A stretch of DNA of 64,000 nt, from positions 59,791,342 through 59,855,341 of the forward strand of contig OZ022344.1 in the NCBI GenBank assembly GCA_963989245.1, in the 5' to 3' direction. The notes beneath the pieces were generated by a model that saw only the letters and a program-made list of their open reading frames with translations, ran no database searches and was not told the origin of the DNA. Shown here piece by piece: positions 59,121 to 64,000 of this stretch (positions are counted from its first letter, which is position 1; the number at the start of each line of letters is the position of its first letter). The DNA is from Nansenia antarctica (Eukaryota > Chordata > Actinopteri > Argentiniformes > Microstomatidae). The position numbers and the translations under genes were made by a program.

Positions 59121-59290
59121 TTCAGGGAAAAGGAACTGTCACTAAAATTAGTGAGGCTTATCAAGAATAAGCCTGCATTTTCGTTGATGGAATACCCCCC
59201 AGGACTCAGGCATTCACAGTGGGGATCGGGGGGGGGGGTGTCCACAACAGGCAAGGTTTCTCAAATGAATAGCCATTACCAGCCATAGTG

Positions 59291-59440
59291 GTCCTCTGTG
59301 GCTCAGTTGGTAGAGCATGGTGCTAACTAACAACGCTGAGGGCTTGTATTTCCGCTGGGACCAAATAATATATACTATACTATAGGCCTAGTGATAAATG
59401 TATACACTCTCTGCAATGTAAGTGGCTTTGGATAAATGAT
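59291..59440 (+). mobile_element. tRNA-derived SINE
   Basis: gtcctctgtggctcagttgg and tagagcatggtgctaac are an intact A-box region. The B-box region is degraded (gcttgtatttccgctgggac). Then ctctctgcaatgtaagtggc and tttggataaatgatata. An insertion (ataatatatactatactata) lies in the linker. Confidence 0.88.
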
Positions 59441-59633
59441 ATATATATACAGTCACCCTTTAGAGTGCACACAGAAAATAGCTTTTACAGAAGGTTTAAA
59501 CGATCAGCGATGTAGCACACAGCTATACTGTGTCCAATAACACAATGGTGGTTTACAGCCACCGACACTATTCAGTGTAATCTACAGTCTAACCATCCTG
59601 GTTAAACAAACTACGCCGAGCAAACAAACATAA

Positions 59634-59655
59634 ACACACACACACACACACACAG
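59634..59655. repeat. (CA)n microsatellite
   Basis: Eleven units. Confidence 0.9.
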
Positions 59656-59959
59656 TAAACAACTCAATGTAGCCATCACATCCTCATTGAGCAGAATGTG
59701 TCATATGCATCATTGTGTTTCTTATCCGTTTTTTACGCCTTTACCTCCCTCTGGCATGGAGATTAATTTCCCCCCCACCATGGGAATGGGAATGAGATCT
59801 CCATCAGGTGCTGAGGACGCTGCTGCTGAGTGTTTGTTGATACGCCCACAGCTCCCAGTATGTCTCCTGGAACGTCGGATTGGATCTGCAGGGTATAAAC
59901 AGCACCTGTCGCTAGAAAGCTGTAGAGGTAGAATAAACTGTTTATCTGCCAGGCTTGTG

Positions 59960-60098
59960 TGTCTTGTGTGTGTGTGTGCGTGTGTGCGTGTGTATGTGTG
60001 CGCGTGCGTGTGTGTGCGTGTGTGAGTGTGTGCGTGTGTGTGTGTGTCTGCGTGTGTGAGTGTGTGCATGCGTGTGTGTGTGTGTGTGTGCGCGTGTA
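59960..60098. repeat. (GT)n/(CG) microsatellite
   Basis: GT runs with frequent CGCG, CATG and GAGT interruptions, an older, decayed repeat. Confidence 0.95.
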
Positions 60099-60229
60099 AC
60101 ATTAATCATGTTAATTAATACCACTGGCCATAATTGATGGAACCAGTTCCCCTCGTTAACACACAGGCTGTGTGATGGTGCAGTAGGGATAATGAGCTGA
60201 TCTGTTGTCGGCTGTGTCGGACCTCTCCA

Positions 60230-60490
60230 GTTCACTGAGAAGTGACTGTAGGAGTAGTGAGCCAGAGTGGGGCTGGGCGGAGGGCTGAAGGCCTCTCTCA
60301 TCCATCTCAGTGTGTAAGTTGTTCCATTACGGCCCCCAGAGAGAGGAAGTCACTCTCACGTTTACACACGCTGGCGCTCTAAGGCCCCGGGGGCCCAGGG
60401 GAGAGATGATTCTCATGCAGGCTTTGAATAACCCAATTTACACTGACTATATATGGGCCCCGTGAGAGGCTGGGCTTTGCTGAGGTACGG
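60230..60490 (+). repeat. Inverted-duplicate core, copy B
   Basis: Exact reverse complement of 16620-16877 with three added bases (tag in gactgtaggagtag). The partner is 43.6 kb away. The left boundary is sharp; the right flank (60491-60623) keeps diverged homology up to a (GT)n run, mirroring copy A. No mobile-element hallmark. Confidence 0.95.
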
Positions 60491-60621
60491 CTGTGTAGGC
60501 TGGCGCCTATAGCGGGTTGTGGCTTGGCTGTGCATCATATTTAATATACCATGAGATGTCGCAAAAAGCGATGGGAATGTTTAGAAATGGGCTTTATATT
60601 GGACATGTTTTATCAGTTTCT

Positions 60622-60623
<2 letters not shown>

Positions 60624-60697
<74 letters not shown>

Positions 60698-60702
60698 GTG
60701 TT
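60624..60702. repeat. (GT)n microsatellite
   Basis: About 38 units with one TTTG interruption. Positional counterpart of the CA run at 16379-16445. Confidence 0.97.
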
Positions 60703-61830
60703 TGCATGCGCTTGTGCACACACAAGTGTGCGTTGCTTGGGGAGGGTGAGGTAAGCCATGCATGCCAGCCATGCCCTGTTGTTGAGTGATATTGTGCAAT
60801 CCACAATAAGTGTTTGATTACAACCAACGTATTACAACCGACCCCATTTTCATAATTGGAATAAGTGTTGTGAAGCTTGTTTTGTTGATTTTGCCATCAG
60901 CAATAGCATTGCATCAACATCATGGTAATCCGACATCTGGTGATATGCATGTCGAATGAGTGATTTGCAGGTGAATATGGTGCAACCGAACAGCGCAGTG
61001 ACTGCTGTAGGAGAAAATATGTTTCAATATGTTCTTTTTCACAGTCAGTGGTCCAACAAATGTTCTTAGCGACTGCACATGTTCCATCACTGAACGTTTC
61101 TGTCACTTTCCAAATAATCTTGAGTGCTGTCTAAGAAATGGCCCTCGGCAGATGAAATCCTGTACAAACAAAACCACATTTGTATTGATGATTGACGCTG
61201 ATGTAACAGATGGTTTTCACTCCTTTTTTTAAAATGTTGTATCTCCCATGGAGAACCGTCTCAGGGATAGACTTAATTACATTGTCGCTAGACACTGCAG
61301 CAACAGTTACACTCATTACTTTGAGTGTATTCCGCCAATGACTTGGAAAACACACACACTGTAGCCTAGCTGTTGACGAATAGCTTTAGCATGGCCATTC
61401 CTGACCTTTGTTTAATCTATAATTTTAGCCTCTTACTAGCCTGCCAGGGCTCATGATATGCAGTTACCACAAGCGAATTAATTTCACAGGTGAAAATAGA
61501 TTTGCGTTTTACAATTCTACACCCACTCATTAGAGAAATGAGAAAGAGGTCAGTTGAATTAACCACAGTGCTTATTAGCCAATGCATCAAAACAGTGAAG
61601 TCGCCATAGTAATCTCTGGCTTCCAAATGAAAACTTGAACTCCTTAGGGAGTTGTCTACTTGAATGTGACAGATGTATGCCTCCTTCATTTAAGAGTACA
61701 ACTGTCAGCTAGATATAACGGTTGCACTGTGGAAAGTGTAGTTTGAAACTGAAATCACAACCCAGTGAATGTCCAAAATCGTCTACTCCATTATCTACCC
61801 CATTCATCGTTTCCAATTGATGAATTCATC
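60703..61830. other. Unannotated stretch, no gene seen
   Basis: Unique-looking; no repeat or coding signal is supported. Confidence 0.4.
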
Positions 61831-61831
61831 C

Positions 61832-62156
61832 CTCCCTTCTCTCCTCCCCTTTGTTCTCTCCTCCCCTCCTCTCTTCCCTCCTCCCCTCCTCTCTTCCCTC
61901 CTCCCCTCCTCTCTTCCCTCCTCCCCTCCTCTCTTCCCTCCTCCCCTCCTCTCTTCACTCCTCTCCTCTTTTCTCTCCTCCCTTCGCCTCTTCTCCCCTC
62001 TCTTCTCTTCTCTCCTCCCCTCCCCTCTCCTCTTCTCCCCTCTCCTCTCCTTCCTTCTCCCCTCTCCTCTCCTTTCTCCTCCTCTCTCCTCGGTCCTCTC
62101 CTGAGTCCTCCCTCCTCCCCTCTCCTCTCTTCTCTCCGTCCCTATCCTCTCTTCCC
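61832..62156. repeat. Polypyrimidine tract with 20-bp tandem repeat
   Basis: The unit cctcccctcctctcttccct repeats about five times in 61860-61962; the remainder is irregular CTCC/TCTT. The 182-codon plus and 123-codon minus frames are repeat artefacts. Confidence 0.95.
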
Positions 62157-62817
62157 CAGCAGGGTATGGCTGCAAATATGCACAGTGGATATGTCCCCAC
62201 AGTCAACTAACCTGGGAAATGTAAAAAACATTAAAGAAGGAATTCCAGTTCCTCATTCCAAGAAGCATCTCAGCCATGGTGAATGTTGTATGCAGAGCTA
62301 TTCCCCTAAGTGATATGTAATCAGCCTTACTATATCATTTACGACAAAGAGAAGGTTTGAGATCAGTCCCCCCCCCCCCCCCCCTTCAGATCACAAGTCA
62401 ACCTTTCTCTTAGGATCGTCCAATTACATTATTATCTAATTGTCTCAAATTAATTTTCTAAATTGCTCCTTGGCTCACATGCTAATTATTTTTTAAGTAC
62501 TTGCAAGGGGCCTATTGTATCACCCAAACCTCACTAGGCTGTAGTGTTCTTGCTCTTGGTTTGCTCCTGTAAGGGGTCAATTTTGCTTCAGTTAAACGGT
62601 GCTGTGCTGAACTAAGCAAAACATCCATGACAGCTCTAACACCTGGTGTTTGTGTTGTGCCTCTGTGTGTGCTGGAGAAAACGGTGATTATGTATGTTAG
62701 AGCAAATTATTCAATAATGGCAGCCTGTTTCGTTTCAAGATGTATTACCTAGAGTTTAGGTTAGCAGAAAATGTATTGCACGCCATGCAATCGCTAGCTG
62801 CATCTATTAGAAATATT
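62157..62817. other. Unannotated stretch with a poly-C run
   Basis: C17 at 62368-62384. Otherwise unique-looking AT-rich DNA. Confidence 0.4.
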
Positions 62818-63147
62818 TGTGACAGCAGCTGAGGTGAAAGCGGGAACAAGTCGGCAACCGACCAAATGTTTATTTCTTCGGGAAAATGTTAATGAATGTC
62901 AACGTTGTTGAAAATCAATGGCACACTTGCTAGTCTAGCCAAAATATTGCAATGCAATGGATTCAGTGAGTAATCCCCACTACTACCTAGTTAGTGTAGA
63001 GTAGTGGGGATTACTCCCCGAATCCATTGCATTTCAATGTTTTGGCTTGACTAGCCAGTGTGTCATTTATTTATATTTTTCTGAATGAAAGTCAGAACAT
63101 TTTGATTGGTTGCTGACTTGTTCCTGCTTTCACCAGCTGCTGTCACA
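62818..63147. mobile_element. Fold-back element with long inverted arms, copy 2
   Basis: tgtgacagcagct and agctgctgtcaca are the ends. Inner arms gcgggaacaagtcggcaacc / ggttgctgacttgttcctgc pair with few mismatches. The central part agtaatccccactactacct…agtagtggggattact is shared almost exactly with 28121-28399. No coding frame. Confidence 0.9.
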
Positions 63148-64000
63148 TTTATTTTCATGTGACTTTTTTTTCCGCACTCTACAGTTCCTTTACATGAATG
63201 TACCTAGGCTACATGCATCTTAAACATCATCGTTTTGCTACTGTATATTACCTGACCACACTGAGGAGCAAACAATTGTTCATTCATTTTTCTTCCCTAT
63301 CTCTATTTTTTATTTTTTCCTGCTTTTATTACAGTGTTTACCAATCATTTAAAAATGAAAACTATAGCTCAATTTCTCAAAACTCTAAACACAACACTGA
63401 CAAGAGTTAACCATTTTGTCAAATCTCCAAAATCTCTTCTCAAAACGTATTCTTGATTGTTAGAGTTTTGAGAATACACAAATGTTACCTAATTTGGCAA
63501 AATTCACAGTAATTGCACTGATAAGTAAAATGTTTAGACTGTCTTTCTGGGGATGTAATGATGAATTCAGTGCACAAATACAAAAAGGAAAAAGCATCTC
63601 AAATGTGGTGAAACAGATCTGATGTAAATCAGTAGGCTGTAAGCAGGAAAAAGCAAATATGTATTTGTTACTGTAATACAGTACAATGTTCAGCTGACTG
63701 AACTGTGCAAAAAAAACATGTTTTTCGTAAGCCCACAAAAAAAGAAAAAAAGAATCAAAAATGTGGTGAAACATCTGATCATCAGTAGGCTTCCCGCCTC
63801 CAATCCTGATCAGGTCAGAGGACGTCATCTACATGGCCTTCTCCCTGGCCAAGCTGCTGAGGGGAAAGCGCCTATGTCAATATGATTGGCCTTCCTCTTC
63901 CTCCTCCACCTCCTCTTGCTCTCACTCTTCCTCTTCCTCTCTCTTCTCCTTTCTTCTCCATTCTGTTTCCTTAGAACATAGAGGTCACTTGAGGCCTCTT
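63148..64000. other. Unannotated end of window
   Basis: AT-rich, with 'tctcaaaactctaaacac' / 'gagttttgagaatac' forming an imperfect inverted pair (63376 and 63463). A CTCC/CTTC-rich stretch is at 63891-63960. The last 200 bases are GC-richer, but no exon is recognised. Confidence 0.4.

Noticed and set aside
61765..62313. 182-codon plus frame and overlapping minus frames
   Set aside because: Produced by a polypyrimidine tract with a 20-bp tandem repeat; no domain, all frames open.

Overview
This window is eukaryotic, almost certainly from a teleost fish. It has very dense CA/GT and GA/CT microsatellites, several Tc1/mariner copies, a CR1/L2-like non-LTR retrotransposon, tRNA-derived SINEs whose 3' ends match the common fish tail (rooted on 'ctttggataaaagcgtctgctaaatg'), and a fold-back MITE with 'cagtggaggctggtgg' ends. 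From memory, that mix recalls pike/mudminnow/salmonid-type genomes, but the order is inferred and no species is claimed. I found no host protein-coding exon, no rRNA, no functional tRNA and no CRISPR. The window reads as intergenic or deep intronic DNA. The only long convincing coding frames belong to transposable elements.

Layout. 1-8.3 kb: unique DNA, microsatellites and a tRNA-like SINE (5.3 kb). 8.3-10.5 kb: a 5'-truncated LINE on the minus strand, split by a 1.23-kb DNA transposon with inverted ends, a 26-bp minisatellite and an internal duplication. 10.7-16.5 kb: Tc1-type palindrome, LINE-tail repeat, fold-back MITE and a large CA block. 16.6-16.9 kb: one half of a striking inverted duplicate whose partner is at 60.2-60.5 kb. 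18-26 kb: polypurine and polypyrimidine tracts, microsatellites, SINEs and a 68-bp retroinsert with perfect target-site duplication. 28-34.7 kb: a 279-bp fold-back element, SINEs, LINE tails, and a MITE carrying a tRNA-like insert. 34.9-37.4 kb: the densest microsatellite block. 37.7-40.3 kb: LINE copy with an intact 695-codon reverse-transcriptase frame. 44.1-47.7 kb: ~0.25-kb tandem repeats, a GC-rich SINE with 16-bp target duplication, and two Harbinger-type MITEs in one unit of a 64-bp duplication. 50.9-56.2 kb: a nest of Tc1 remains, one of them split by a second, nearly identical LINE copy. 56.3-64 kb: LINE tail, SINE, microsatellites, the inverted-duplicate partner, and another fold-back element.

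No set of genes works together here. What can be read is insertion history: Tc1 before LINE at 52-56 kb, LINE before DNA transposon at 8.3-10.5 kb, and tandem duplication before two MITEs at 46-47.7 kb. The observation I rate most highly is the inverted pair 16620-16877 / 60230-60490. Its core is identical apart from one 3-bp indel, while one flank is clearly homologous but strongly diverged. This is what a constrained non-coding element, or local gene conversion, would look like.
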